NCBI GenBank assembly: GCA_003281585.1
Contig: QCBN01000003.1
Coordinates: 62,001 to 126,000, forward strand
Direction of reading: 5' to 3'
From: Prochlorococcus sp. AG-347-I15
GTDB taxonomy: Bacteria > Cyanobacteriota > Cyanobacteriia > PCC-6307 > Cyanobiaceae
DNA length: 64,000 bases
Of this stretch, positions 53,036 to 61,817 are shown one piece after another. Each line of letters starts with the position of its first letter. Position 1 is the first letter of the stretch. The notes under the pieces are model-generated. The model was not told where the DNA came from, made no database searches, and worked only from the letters and a program-made list of their open reading frames with translations. The position numbers and the translations under genes are program-made.

Positions 53036-53441
53036 AGTTTAAAATTTATTTTTTGTCATTATCTTCTTATTAACAATAAAAGTCAACCAATTTTGAATAT
53101 TAATTTTTAATTTTTTTAAAATTAATGAATAACATCTAAGAAGTTAAATAATAAATATAAACAAGCAAAATAATAGGTTTAATATCAAGCTTATGGTTTT
53201 TGAATTAAATTTCATTTATCTTGCTTTTCTTAATTCAATATCTCTCCTAATTAGCATTATCAAAACAACAATACTCACATTTGCTAAATAGAAGTATAAA
53301 GAATTCACCATCATCAAACTACTTAATATATTAATAGCAAGACTATTGATGTGCCAATTCGGAAAGAATCACTTAAAAAGTTTTTAGAGGCAATAAATTT
53401 TTACGGCAATCCAATTTGATATTAATTGCTATTTTTAAATA

Positions 53442-53756
53442 TTATTTTTTAATTAGCTCGAAATAACCATTTTTATTTAATAAATACTTATCAAACCAAA
53501 GGCTTAATAGATTATCTAATCCTATTCCGCTCATTTTATTCATTTGCGAAGTCTTATAGTCCGAGAGTGCAAGCAATAAATAGGGGAAAATCATATCAGA
53601 AACCCCTTTTGGTAATTTTTCTAAAGGTACTCCATGCGCTCTATCCCATAAAATTTGCATATCCTGAGAGAACAAAGAACTCCAATAACTAAAATTACAA
53701 TATAATTTTTCCGGAGGGAGGAGATTTACAGATAAAACTGGGAGAGATGAATTCAT
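53442..53756 (-). CDS. Hypothetical protein
   Basis: 104-aa ORF with Trp/Tyr-rich, protein-like composition. Confidence 0.5.
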   Translation of the reverse strand: MNSSLPVLSVNLLPPEKLYCNFSYWSSLFSQDMQILWDRAHGVPLEKLPKGVSDMIFPYLLLALSDYKTSQMNKMSGIGLDNLLSLWFDKYLLNKNGYFELIKK

Positions 53757-53883
53757 AGGAATAAATATTTTATAGATAAATTGAATTTAGTTTTTTTTTG
53801 AAATGGTGATAATTTCTAATACACAAATCTCCTAAAAGTACATATTGAAATTAACGCACAGTACAGCACTTTGCAACACTTTT

Positions 53884-54282
53884 TTAAGTGTTATATTTAT
53901 CCATCATTTCCTGAAATTTAAGGAATGATAAAAACCTTTTATACGTTTGTAGGTCAAAAGCCTCCTGATTTGCCTCATTTAAATGAGTTGATCTACTAGG
54001 ATTAAATTGATTTCCAAGTTTATAATCCATTGAGGGTTTTGCACTATCTATAAAGTGACCAGAATTATCAGATAAGTTTTGTAAATTATTGTTAGATAAT
54101 TGATTTGATTGAGTTACTTTACCATTTTTTTTATTAAATATACCTCTTATGGAAAGTGCTTCCTCTACCAAAATACTTATTATTTTTGAATTACTTAAAT
54201 TGTTCTCTATGCTCAACTTGTCGATTATTCTCATAACATCCTCTCTAGGAATAAAACCAACTCTTTTTTTCTTGGTAGGCAT
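53884..54282 (-). CDS. Hypothetical protein, possible ribbon-helix-helix N-terminus
   Basis: MPTKKKRVGFIPREDVMRIIDKLSIENNLSNSKIISILVEEALSIRG resembles strand-helix-helix of RHH regulators. Confidence 0.55.
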   Translation of the reverse strand: MPTKKKRVGFIPREDVMRIIDKLSIENNLSNSKIISILVEEALSIRGIFNKKNGKVTQSNQLSNNNLQNLSDNSGHFIDSAKPSMDYKLGNQFNPSRSTHLNEANQEAFDLQTYKRFLSFLKFQEMMDKYNT

Positions 54283-54352
54283 TTAAAAATTAATTAAAGT
54301 TCAGCACTTGACTGTCATAAGTGTTGCACTATATTCATTATAAGTCAATTAA

Positions 54353-54508
54353 ATGCTAATGATCCTACCAACAACCTTACTTTTAGGAGCCCTTGGATAT
54401 CTTTTCTATAACTCCAAAAGAGAACTCTCACTAGATCATCATGACCATATAGAGAACCAAAAAGAGAATGATGATTTGTATAAAGATTTGGAAGATCTAT
54501 TTATTTAA
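54353..54508 (+). CDS. 51-aa membrane-anchored acidic small protein (not in track)
   Basis: MLMILPTTLLLGALGYLFYNSKRELSLDHHDHIENQKENDDLYKDLEDLFI. Confidence 0.5.
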   Translation: MLMILPTTLLLGALGYLFYNSKRELSLDHHDHIENQKENDDLYKDLEDLFI

Positions 54509-54601
54509 AATTACTTAATCGGTACTAAAGAACTTTGTTTCTTGACTAAAGATATACAAAACCTTGAACATAATTAAAATGAATATATCAATATAAAATC
54601 A

Positions 54602-54898
54602 ATGACTGTTCATCAAGATTACGAAATAAAAATCAATTTAAATGAATTGATTGAGAAGAGAATTCCATGTTGTGACTTACTTCATCCAGATCATTGTCTA
54701 ACAGAACAACAAGTCTCTGAAATTGCACATGATATTCGTATGGATTTAAATTTGCATGATCTTTACAGGCAAGTTGATCAACACATCATGAATTACGTGA
54801 ATGCAGCTGGTATTGATAACAAAGATCATTGGGTTGAACCTCATCTTCCAGATTTGGAAAGAGATTTAAAAGAAGAAGTAGGTATAGAATTTGATTAA
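54602..54898 (+). CDS. Conserved hypothetical protein
   Basis: 98-aa ORF, Cys/His-containing IPCCDLLHPDHCLTEQQVSEIAHDI. Confidence 0.65.
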   Translation: MTVHQDYEIKINLNELIEKRIPCCDLLHPDHCLTEQQVSEIAHDIRMDLNLHDLYRQVDQHIMNYVNAAGIDNKDHWVEPHLPDLERDLKEEVGIEFD

Positions 54899-54919
54899 TC
54901 TTTTTCCTACAAAAATAGA

Positions 54920-55063
54920 TTAATATATGTATTTTTTTTCTAAATCATCTATTAATTTATAAATACTCTCAGCTGATCTCTTCCTTTTTTTTAATATTGT
55001 AAAAACTATAGATCCAATCAATACTGCAAAAATAGGTGTGAAAATAATAATTTCATGATTCAT
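54920..55063 (-). CDS. 47-aa membrane microprotein (not in track)
   Basis: MNHEIIIFTPIFAVLIGSIVFTILKKRKRSAESIYKLIDDLEKKYIY; TM followed by basic stop-transfer. Confidence 0.55.
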   Translation of the reverse strand: MNHEIIIFTPIFAVLIGSIVFTILKKRKRSAESIYKLIDDLEKKYIY

Positions 55064-55233
55064 AACCACAAACAGAAATATATTATTTAAATTATTAAAA
55101 AGTCTTAATCAATAAAATAGGTACTTTATACAAATATATTTCACTATAAAAAATTAAGATTTCTCATGGAAAAGTAAAAGAATTAAAATTTTTTGTAAAT
55201 TATGTAGATATAAATTTTATTTAAATAAAGATA

Positions 55234-55416
55234 ATGATTAATTATTTTGCTTTAACAATAAATGAGATGGGAATCGGTAAATTAGAGTTAGCAGTTATTG
55301 GCGCAGTAATTTTAATATTTCCAATTTTATTTGTTTATGCATCTAAAAACCTTGATGCTAAAGGGGTTTTCGAATGGATGATGGAAAAACCCAATGATTG
55401 GATAGGAAAAAAATAA
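55234..55416 (+). CDS. 60-aa single-TM hypothetical protein
   Basis: MINYFALTINEMGIGKLELAVIGAVILIFPILFVYASKNLDAKGVFEWMMEKPNDWIGKK. Confidence 0.6.
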   Translation: MINYFALTINEMGIGKLELAVIGAVILIFPILFVYASKNLDAKGVFEWMMEKPNDWIGKK

Positions 55417-55437
55417 ACCTTTAAAATTTACATTTTT

Positions 55438-55779
55438 TTAGCTAAATTTTAAATTTTCCAAATTACTAATCTCAAAATCATAAACCTGGCAATTATTTTC
55501 TAAATCATTAACTATTGAATTTTTTAGAATAGAATAATCTATAAACTTATTTAGTTTATTATTTTTAAATTCCTTATTAGTCTCTCCAATAGCAAAAGCC
55601 AAAGCTCCTTCATAAGAAATACCGAATTTGGTAGTGTTGCAGTAAGCTCTAGTGAACTTGTTAGAAATCTTTTTAGTATACTTATCAAGATTTTTAGAAG
55701 AAGTATCTAATGAGTAAACTGGACTACTTAATAGAAAGAGCAAAGTTAAAGTAAATATCGCAAAAACTCTTTTGATCAT
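55438..55779 (-). CDS. Secreted hypothetical protein
   Basis: 113 aa, signal peptide, two Cys in mature part. Confidence 0.6.
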   Translation of the reverse strand: MIKRVFAIFTLTLLFLLSSPVYSLDTSSKNLDKYTKKISNKFTRAYCNTTKFGISYEGALAFAIGETNKEFKNNKLNKFIDYSILKNSIVNDLENNCQVYDFEISNLENLKFS

Positions 55780-56146
55780 AATATTTCATGAATTGCAAAT
55801 GTAATATAGTTTAGAATTTAACTTTGCCTAATATGTTTTATTAAAAATATAGAAATTAAAAATTCATTAACCAGAATAGCTATTTCATATTTTTGAAGAT
55901 AAAAACTCTCTAAATGAGTATTTTATAGTTTGAATTTTTTTTGGCAGTTTTTTTAAAAAACGCCTAACTGCTTTTGGCATAATAAAAAATCCATATCAAT
56001 AATTAATAGATAACAAATAATACATGGGTATTCAATAAATGATTATCCAAAAATAAGTAAATTAATTATTAAATATATGGATTGAGCTATGGAAATGTAT
56101 TTGAAGATGAATTATTGTTTAATTAAGCATTAAATACAAAATTAAT

Positions 56147-56341
56147 ATGGCACTACCAGAACTTATTTATGCTCCTATTGATGGCGGCACAATACATAGA
56201 TATGAAATTAGTGGTGGCAAGAGAAAATTTTTAAGATTTATAGGTTGTTATTTGGGTCAATGTAATTTCCACAAAAATATTGATGATGCTATTGATTACA
56301 TAAAAAATTTGAAAGAATCACAAAAGATACAAAAAATATGA
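56147..56341 (+). CDS. Small hypothetical protein
   Basis: 64-aa ORF MALPELIYAPIDGGTIHRYEISGGKRKFLRFIGCYLGQCNF. Confidence 0.55.
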   Translation: MALPELIYAPIDGGTIHRYEISGGKRKFLRFIGCYLGQCNFHKNIDDAIDYIKNLKESQKIQKI

Positions 56342-56498
56342 AATAAAGATACATAGATACGCCAGAGACTCAATATTTTTCGATAACTACATAATTATTG
56401 CTACAAATAATAGAGAATTTTCTTTTTATAAGTAATTGATTATTTAGTTGGGTTATAGTTCCGAAAGATAAACAGTCAATTAAAAAAGAAATTAATTT

Positions 56499-57821
56499 AT
56501 GGAAAACAGACAAATTAATTTTTTTAAATCAAAAGACTTAAATACCGTTCTTAAGCCATTTAAAAAAGGAACGGTAGTTAAAATTGACTCGTTTGATATT
56601 AGAGAAACTCAAAATGAATTAAAAATAGGGTTATTTGGTTGGTATGCTATTTGTCCTTCGAAAGAACTAAAAAAAAATGAGCTATATTATTTTTCACTCT
56701 ATGATGAGCCTCTTGTTCTTTATAGAGATGAGAATGAAAACCTTAGGTGCATTAAAAATATTTGTCCACATAGAGGGGCTTCTTTTTTTGAAGGAACATT
56801 ATCAGATGGAGTAATAACCTGTCCTTATCATGGAGCTAAATTCTCATCAGGTGGAATTTGCCAAAATCTCGATAGAATAACATGCAGACACATAGTTGAT
56901 AATAACTACGATAACTACGCCAAAAGAATACACTTATCTCAATACAAAGCTTTAGAAAAGAATGGATATATTTTTGTACATTTTTCTAAAAAATCTGACA
57001 CTGATTTAAACAATATAAGTGAAGATGCACCAATAAGTAATTACGAATTATATGAAAATGGGTTTACACATAAGGATTATGTATTTGAAGAGGTATTAGT
57101 CGACTTTAAATGTGATTGGTCAAGGATAATTGAAAATCACTTAGATATCCTTCATCTTTTTTGGGTTCATGGCGATACAATCCCTGATAAGGATGTTAAT
57201 AAGAACGTTCTAGTTAGTTTTAACCAGAAAATTAATGTTACTCCTAAATACATTGAAAGTATTTATTACTACAAGAATGAACCTAGAAAAGAATTTATCC
57301 GTATAAAATACATTCCACCAGGAAGGATATTAATTTATAAAGGTGATCCCTCTGCAGCTAGATATTTACAAGTTTTAGATCATATTCCACTAGGAAATAA
57401 CAAAGCAAGAGTAATAGTGAGACATTACAGGAAATTTTTAAAAAATAAAATACTTAATAACCTCATGTTGTTTAAAGAGAATCAAAGAAAGATTTTCTAT
57501 AAGATATTCGATGAGGATTATATGATCTTAAAAACGCAAACATATAACCACAATATGGGATTTATAAATAAGGATGAAATAAAATTATTGGGAGAAGACA
57601 GAATAATAAATTATTTTTGGAAATGGTACAAAAAGTCTGAAGATAAAGATGAACCTTGGAAAAATAATATAAAAACCCAAACTCTTGATGTATACGACAA
57701 AGTTATATTGAAATATCCTCCTGAGATAAAGAAGTTAGAAATTGCAAATAACATAGATATTATTAGAAAAACATTTGTGCGATTTGCCGCTCCGCTTATA
57801 TTCTTTATGTTAATAATATAA
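56499..57821 (+). CDS. Rieske [2Fe-2S] non-heme iron oxygenase (possibly PaO/chlorophyllide a oxygenase-like)
   Basis: CPHRGASFFEGTLSDGVITCPYHG Rieske motif; NHLDILHLFWVH mononuclear iron motif; hydrophobic C-terminus. Confidence 0.85.
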   Translation: MENRQINFFKSKDLNTVLKPFKKGTVVKIDSFDIRETQNELKIGLFGWYAICPSKELKKNELYYFSLYDEPLVLYRDENENLRCIKNICPHRGASFFEGTLSDGVITCPYHGAKFSSGGICQNLDRITCRHIVDNNYDNYAKRIHLSQYKALEKNGYIFVHFSKKSDTDLNNISEDAPISNYELYENGFTHKDYVFEEVLVDFKCDWSRIIENHLDILHLFWVHGDTIPDKDVNKNVLVSFNQKINVTPKYIESIYYYKNEPRKEFIRIKYIPPGRILIYKGDPSAARYLQVLDHIPLGNNKARVIVRHYRKFLKNKILNNLMLFKENQRKIFYKIFDEDYMILKTQTYNHNMGFINKDEIKLLGEDRIINYFWKWYKKSEDKDEPWKNNIKTQTLDVYDKVILKYPPEIKKLEIANNIDIIRKTFVRFAAPLIFFMLII

Positions 57822-57824
57822 TTT

Positions 57825-57926
57825 ATGAGGAAAATAAATAGACCTTCATGGTTGAATTGGCTTTATCTTTTTATATTTATTTTAAGTTCAATTCAATTGG
57901 TTATATTTTGGAGTAATAAGTTTTAG
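57825..57926 (+). CDS. 33-aa single-TM microprotein (not in track)
   Basis: MRKINRPSWLNWLYLFIFILSSIQLVIFWSNKF; starts 3 nt after the Rieske stop and its TAG overlaps the GTG of the next gene. Confidence 0.6.
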   Translation: MRKINRPSWLNWLYLFIFILSSIQLVIFWSNKF

Positions 57927-58714
57927 TGTTTAATAAATTTTGGTTTGAGGCAAAAAATATAACTTGTTTTAAAAATGATTTTGAAGTAATTAAAGATTTA
58001 AATTTAAAGATAGCGTATTCAGAGAATGTAATATTAATTGGACCAAATGGTTCAGGTAAATCATCCTTAATTGAACTAATTAATAGAAACATATACCCAG
58101 TAGTAGCTAACGAATCGAAACTGAAGATATTTGACAAAGAACTTATAAATATATGGGAATTAAGAAAAAAAATTAGTACAGTAAATAATGATATAAAAAA
58201 TAGAATAAATCCAAATTTACAAGTTTTTGATTTAATTTTAAGTGGACTATATGGAAGATATTGTCACGTACAAAATAAATCAAAAAAAGATTCTTATATG
58301 GTGGAAAAAATCATGAAAAAAATGAATATATCTAATTTATCTAAAAAGTATTTTTCCTATTTATCAGATGGAGAAAAACAAATTTCTCTCATTGCTAGGG
58401 CATTAATCAAAAAACCAGAAATATTAATCCTTGATGAACCAATTGCAAATTTAGATTATAAATCAAAGTTTTTTGTAGTTGATAAGGTTAATGAATTATC
58501 AAAATTAAATACCAAGATTTTATGCGTCACTCATGATATTTCAACGATTACAAAAATTTATGACCGGGTCATATTGCTAAAAGATGGCAAGATAATCGCT
58601 GACGGAGAACAAAATAAGGTTATAAATAGTGAAAACCTTAATAAGTTATATGGTATTCAAGTAGAGGTAACCAATAATAATGGACTTTGGAATATAAAAA
58701 GATTATCTAAATAA
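57926..58714 (+). CDS. ABC transporter ATP-binding protein, no adjacent permease
   Basis: LIGPNGSGKSSLIELI, YLSDGEKQISLIARALIKKPEILILDEPIANLD. Confidence 0.9.
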   Translation: MFNKFWFEAKNITCFKNDFEVIKDLNLKIAYSENVILIGPNGSGKSSLIELINRNIYPVVANESKLKIFDKELINIWELRKKISTVNNDIKNRINPNLQVFDLILSGLYGRYCHVQNKSKKDSYMVEKIMKKMNISNLSKKYFSYLSDGEKQISLIARALIKKPEILILDEPIANLDYKSKFFVVDKVNELSKLNTKILCVTHDISTITKIYDRVILLKDGKIIADGEQNKVINSENLNKLYGIQVEVTNNNGLWNIKRLSK

Positions 58715-58895
58715 TAATTATGAAAATAACTATCGCTATAGCAAGAAATAATAATTTTTTACTTTTTAAAAATGAAGAGGATTTATTTTTAAATGAAGAG
58801 GATCCACATTTAGAGCACACAATCTTACCTCCTAAAGATCGATCTGAGACGAATGAAGAACTTCCACAATTAAAACAAACTCTATTTACACTCAT
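58707..58895 (-). CDS. Zinc-ribbon protein with C-terminal TM
   Basis: CFNCGSSSFVSDRSLGGKIVCSKCGSSSF (two CxxC) and a hydrophobic tail. Confidence 0.65.
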   Translation of the reverse strand: MSVNRVCFNCGSSSFVSDRSLGGKIVCSKCGSSSFKNKSSSFLKSKKLLFLAIAIVIFIIII

Positions 58896-58969
58896 CTAAA
58901 ATAAACATTTAGCATTTCTTTCTTAATTATATTACTAAATATTATGTAAAGAAAAACTTCAGAAACGTT

Positions 58970-59037
58970 ATGATAATGAGAATCTATTGCAATAAGTATT
59001 TTTTTAGTGCATAATTGATATTAATTCTCATTATCAT
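58970..59037. promoter_or_regulatory. Pair of inverted Fur-like boxes upstream of Crp-family gene
   Basis: ATGATAATGAGAAT (58970-58983) and its exact reverse complement ATTCTCATTATCAT (59024-59037); 19-mers match GATAATGATAATCATTATC at 14/19 and 16/19. Confidence 0.7.
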
Positions 59038-59047
59038 TTTTAAATTG

Positions 59048-59635
59048 ATGAATTTCCATAGTTATGGAGAATCTCCCTCAAAATCAGTAAGGATAATAAC
59101 TGGACAATCCGTTTTAATAGACCCTTCATCAAGACCAAAAGGCACATGCTTAGAAGTCGAAAGTGGAATTGCTAGAGTTTACTGCCCTTGTGAAGAAACT
59201 GAAGGAATGACACTTGCATTTTTACAATCGGGTGATCAATTAAGAACCGACCTTTTATGTAGCGATGGTGTCTGTGTTGAGGCATTAACAGATTTGTCGT
59301 TTCACAGCAATGTAAATATTGATGAGAATATTGGTTTCGACGCAGTAAATGAGTGGACTTTGCAACTCCTTAGGATTAGACACTTAGGAAATGCAGAACA
59401 GCGATTACAAGCGTTGTTTTCAATACTAGTAAATCGTCTAGGTAGAAGATGTGGTCAATGGTGCGAGTTACCTTTTAGGTTAACTCACGAAAGGATTGGT
59501 GAATTAATCGGCTCTACACGAGTAACATCAACAAGATTAATTTCTAAATTAAGATCATCTGAGTTATTAATAGCTCCTATCGGAACCCAAACGGTTAGTG
59601 TTGCCCCTTCTTTTATTGAAACATCACCGCTATAA
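59048..59635 (+). CDS. Crp/Fnr-family transcriptional regulator, Cys-rich
   Basis: C-terminal HTH LTHERIGELIGSTRVTSTRLISKLRSSELL; cysteines at YCPCEE, LLCSDGVC, RRCGQWC; ATG at 59048 preferred over track TTG. Confidence 0.88.
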   Translation: MNFHSYGESPSKSVRIITGQSVLIDPSSRPKGTCLEVESGIARVYCPCEETEGMTLAFLQSGDQLRTDLLCSDGVCVEALTDLSFHSNVNIDENIGFDAVNEWTLQLLRIRHLGNAEQRLQALFSILVNRLGRRCGQWCELPFRLTHERIGELIGSTRVTSTRLISKLRSSELLIAPIGTQTVSVAPSFIETSPL

Positions 59636-59639
59636 AAAC

Positions 59640-59927
59640 ATGAAGGAATCACAATCACTTACAAACAACTTGTTAATGGAAGTTGATGTTTTATCGAATA
59701 GACTCAGAAATATCAAGCAATCCTACAAAGCTACTGAAAATAAAGCATTGAAAGGAAGGTTATCTTCTGAAACCAAAAATATTTTTAAAAGAGTTAATGA
59801 GATTCATAAAATAGCTGAACTATTAAATAAAAATAATGAAAAAATCAACTTTTCAAATTTACTTTTTGAAATTACCAAAAGGACATTGAATGAGAATAAA
59901 TTCGAAAGTAATCTATTTTTTCTTTAA
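59640..59927 (+). CDS. Small helical hypothetical protein
   Basis: MKESQSLTNNLLMEVDVLSNRLRNIKQSYKATENK...; ATG at 59640 preferred. Confidence 0.55.
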   Translation: MKESQSLTNNLLMEVDVLSNRLRNIKQSYKATENKALKGRLSSETKNIFKRVNEIHKIAELLNKNNEKINFSNLLFEITKRTLNENKFESNLFFL

Positions 59928-60473
59928 ATCACTATCTATCAATAAGATTGCCGAAGGTTGATTAGAAGCAAACTTTACCTTACCAAGTATGTTTGCAAAT
60001 TCATCTTCTGATTTTGTTTGAGCTTCTATAATTGGATCTAAAAATACGTTGGTTCTTGTATCTGAAATTCTTTCTGAAATGGAATAAAGCTGTTGTAGGG
60101 ATGAAGTTAAATCAGCCTCCATATTAAAAGAATAAGAAATCAGCTCCTCTATAGAATCCCATGTTTGAACGGGTGCAGGAATTTCATCTAATTTTACACT
60201 TTGTCCTCTAGCAATTAAGTAATCTGCAAATTTCTGAGCATGCTCCATTTCGCCTTGTGATTCACTAAGAAAATGAGAGGCAAATCCATTTAAATCACGT
60301 TCTTGAAACCAGAGATAGATAGAAAAATATTGAACATTAGCATACCTTTCCATTGTTAAATGTTCAAAAATGTTATCCAATAAATTATTGTCTATCGGTT
60401 GAGCAACAGCTCTACCAGATGGACCAAAATTAATAAATTTCTTTGTTTTTAAATTATTTTCATTCATTTTCAA
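59913..60473 (-). CDS. Ferritin
   Basis: ERYANVQYFSIYLWFQERDLNGFASHFLSESQGEMEHAQKFADYLIARG, DPIIEAQTKSEDEFANIL ligands. Confidence 0.93.
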   Translation of the reverse strand: MKMNENNLKTKKFINFGPSGRAVAQPIDNNLLDNIFEHLTMERYANVQYFSIYLWFQERDLNGFASHFLSESQGEMEHAQKFADYLIARGQSVKLDEIPAPVQTWDSIEELISYSFNMEADLTSSLQQLYSISERISDTRTNVFLDPIIEAQTKSEDEFANILGKVKFASNQPSAILLIDSDLKKK

Positions 60474-60551
60474 ATAAGAATCTAGATAAATAATACAACA
60501 TTTTGTATAAATTAGTAATTAATAAATCCTTTATATTAAATTAAATAATAT

Positions 60552-60570
60552 GATAATGAAAATCACTCGC
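60552..60570. promoter_or_regulatory. Fur-like box in ferritin / microprotein intergenic region
   Basis: GATAATGAAAATCACTCGC, 15/19 to the Fur consensus. Confidence 0.6.
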
Positions 60571-60580
60571 AATACTATAA

Positions 60581-60703
60581 ATGAATTTAGAGTACAGTTT
60601 TTCTGAACTGCTATTAACTAATAAAATATATAAAAGTAAAAAAAAGAAATGTAAAAAGAAAAAATGCTCTAATTGGAAGGGAGGGAGGTGTAATTGCCTA
60701 TAA
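60581..60703 (+). CDS. 40-aa Cys/Lys-rich microprotein candidate (not in track)
   Basis: MNLEYSFSELLLTNKIYKSKKKKCKKKKCSNWKGGRCNCL; C-x4-C-x7-C-x-C tail; ATG 11 nt after the Fur-like box. Confidence 0.45.
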   Translation: MNLEYSFSELLLTNKIYKSKKKKCKKKKCSNWKGGRCNCL

Positions 60704-60710
60704 ATAAATT

Positions 60711-61817
60711 CTAAATATATACCTTATGTGCTCCAGGATATAAAAAATAATAACTATTTTTATCAATAGAAAGAAAACATTTATCACCATTATTCAGGAG
60801 ATTGTTAATATCAGTTCTAACCCTCAATATGGTTCCATTAATAGTTACTTTATATATAAGAAATTCTCCAAGAAATTCTTTAGATATTACATTCGCATTA
60901 CCAGATTCTGATCTTTTAATTGAAATAAATTTAGGCGAAATTGACATACTTTTGATATTTGCATTTTTCAAATACTCTGAACTATTTATTTCACCTAAAC
61001 AAGAAATATATGAATTACCATTTTTTTGAAGATTAATAATATTATTACCCAAAATAAAACTACTTACAAATAGTGTCTTGGGATTATTTAGAAGATTAAT
61101 TGGTGTATCAATTTGATGTATTTTCCCCTCATTCATAACGGCGACTTTATCGCAAATTGACATTGCTTCTTCCGGATCATGAGTAACCATCAATCCGCTT
61201 GCATTACAACCTTTTAGAATATTAGGAAGTTCGCTTCTCAATTTTAGTTTGACATGCAAATCAAGACTACAAAAAGGTTCGTCTAATAAAATAAAATTTG
61301 TACCTGGAGCAAGAGCTCTCGCAATTGCAAGTCTTTGTTTTTGACCTCCGGACAACTCATGTGGGTACCTTCCAACAAAACTATCAAGGCCGACAACATT
61401 TAGTAAATAATCAACTCTAGACCTGTCTTTTTTGTTTTTCAAACCAAACATTACATTTTCCAAAACAGTTAAGTGAGGGAAAAGTGCATAGTCTTGAAAA
61501 ACCATACCAATATTTCTTTTCTCAGGATTAAGAATTTTTTTCTTACTTGAAATTTCCTTATCATTTAATGAAATTCTCCCTTTAGAGGGATATTCGAAGC
61601 CCGCGATTAATCTTAAAAGAGTTGTTTTTCCGCAACCAGAAGGACCAAGCAAACCTAAAAATTCACCATTTTCAATTTTCAAGTTAATTTCGTTTAATAT
61701 CCAATTTGAACATTCTCGCTTATCATATTTATGATGCAGATCATCAATTATTAACGCATCATTTTTCACTAAGTTCTTCTTATTTAAATATATTAAATTA
61801 GCAGAAAATATTCGCAT
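60711..61817 (-). CDS. ABC transporter ATPase, iron(III) FutC-like
   Basis: LLGPSGCGKTTLLRLIAGFEYPSKG, LSGGQKQRLAIARALAPGTNFILLDEPFCSLD; CysA/PotA/FutC-type C-terminus. Confidence 0.85.
   Translation of the reverse strand: MRIFSANLIYLNKKNLVKNDALIIDDLHHKYDKRECSNWILNEINLKIENGEFLGLLGPSGCGKTTLLRLIAGFEYPSKGRISLNDKEISSKKKILNPEKRNIGMVFQDYALFPHLTVLENVMFGLKNKKDRSRVDYLLNVVGLDSFVGRYPHELSGGQKQRLAIARALAPGTNFILLDEPFCSLDLHVKLKLRSELPNILKGCNASGLMVTHDPEEAMSICDKVAVMNEGKIHQIDTPINLLNNPKTLFVSSFILGNNIINLQKNGNSYISCLGEINSSEYLKNANIKSMSISPKFISIKRSESGNANVISKEFLGEFLIYKVTINGTILRVRTDINNLLNNGDKCFLSIDKNSYYFLYPGAHKVYI

Noticed and set aside
53193-53314. Complementary ~32-aa ORFs on both strands (MVFELNFIYLAFLNSISLL... and MMVNSLYFYLANVSIVVLIMLIRRDIELRKAR)
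   Set aside because: Both plausible as TM peptides but too short and mutually exclusive; cannot decide from sequence alone.
58720-58899. Plus-strand 59-aa ORF MKITIAIARNNNFLLFKNEEDLFLNEEDP...
   Set aside because: Opposite strand encodes a double-CxxC zinc ribbon, which is the better coding candidate.
59015-59047. TTG start giving MILILIIIFKLM for the Crp-family ORF
   Set aside because: This segment lies within the Fur-like operator; ATG at 59048 gives a better N-terminus.
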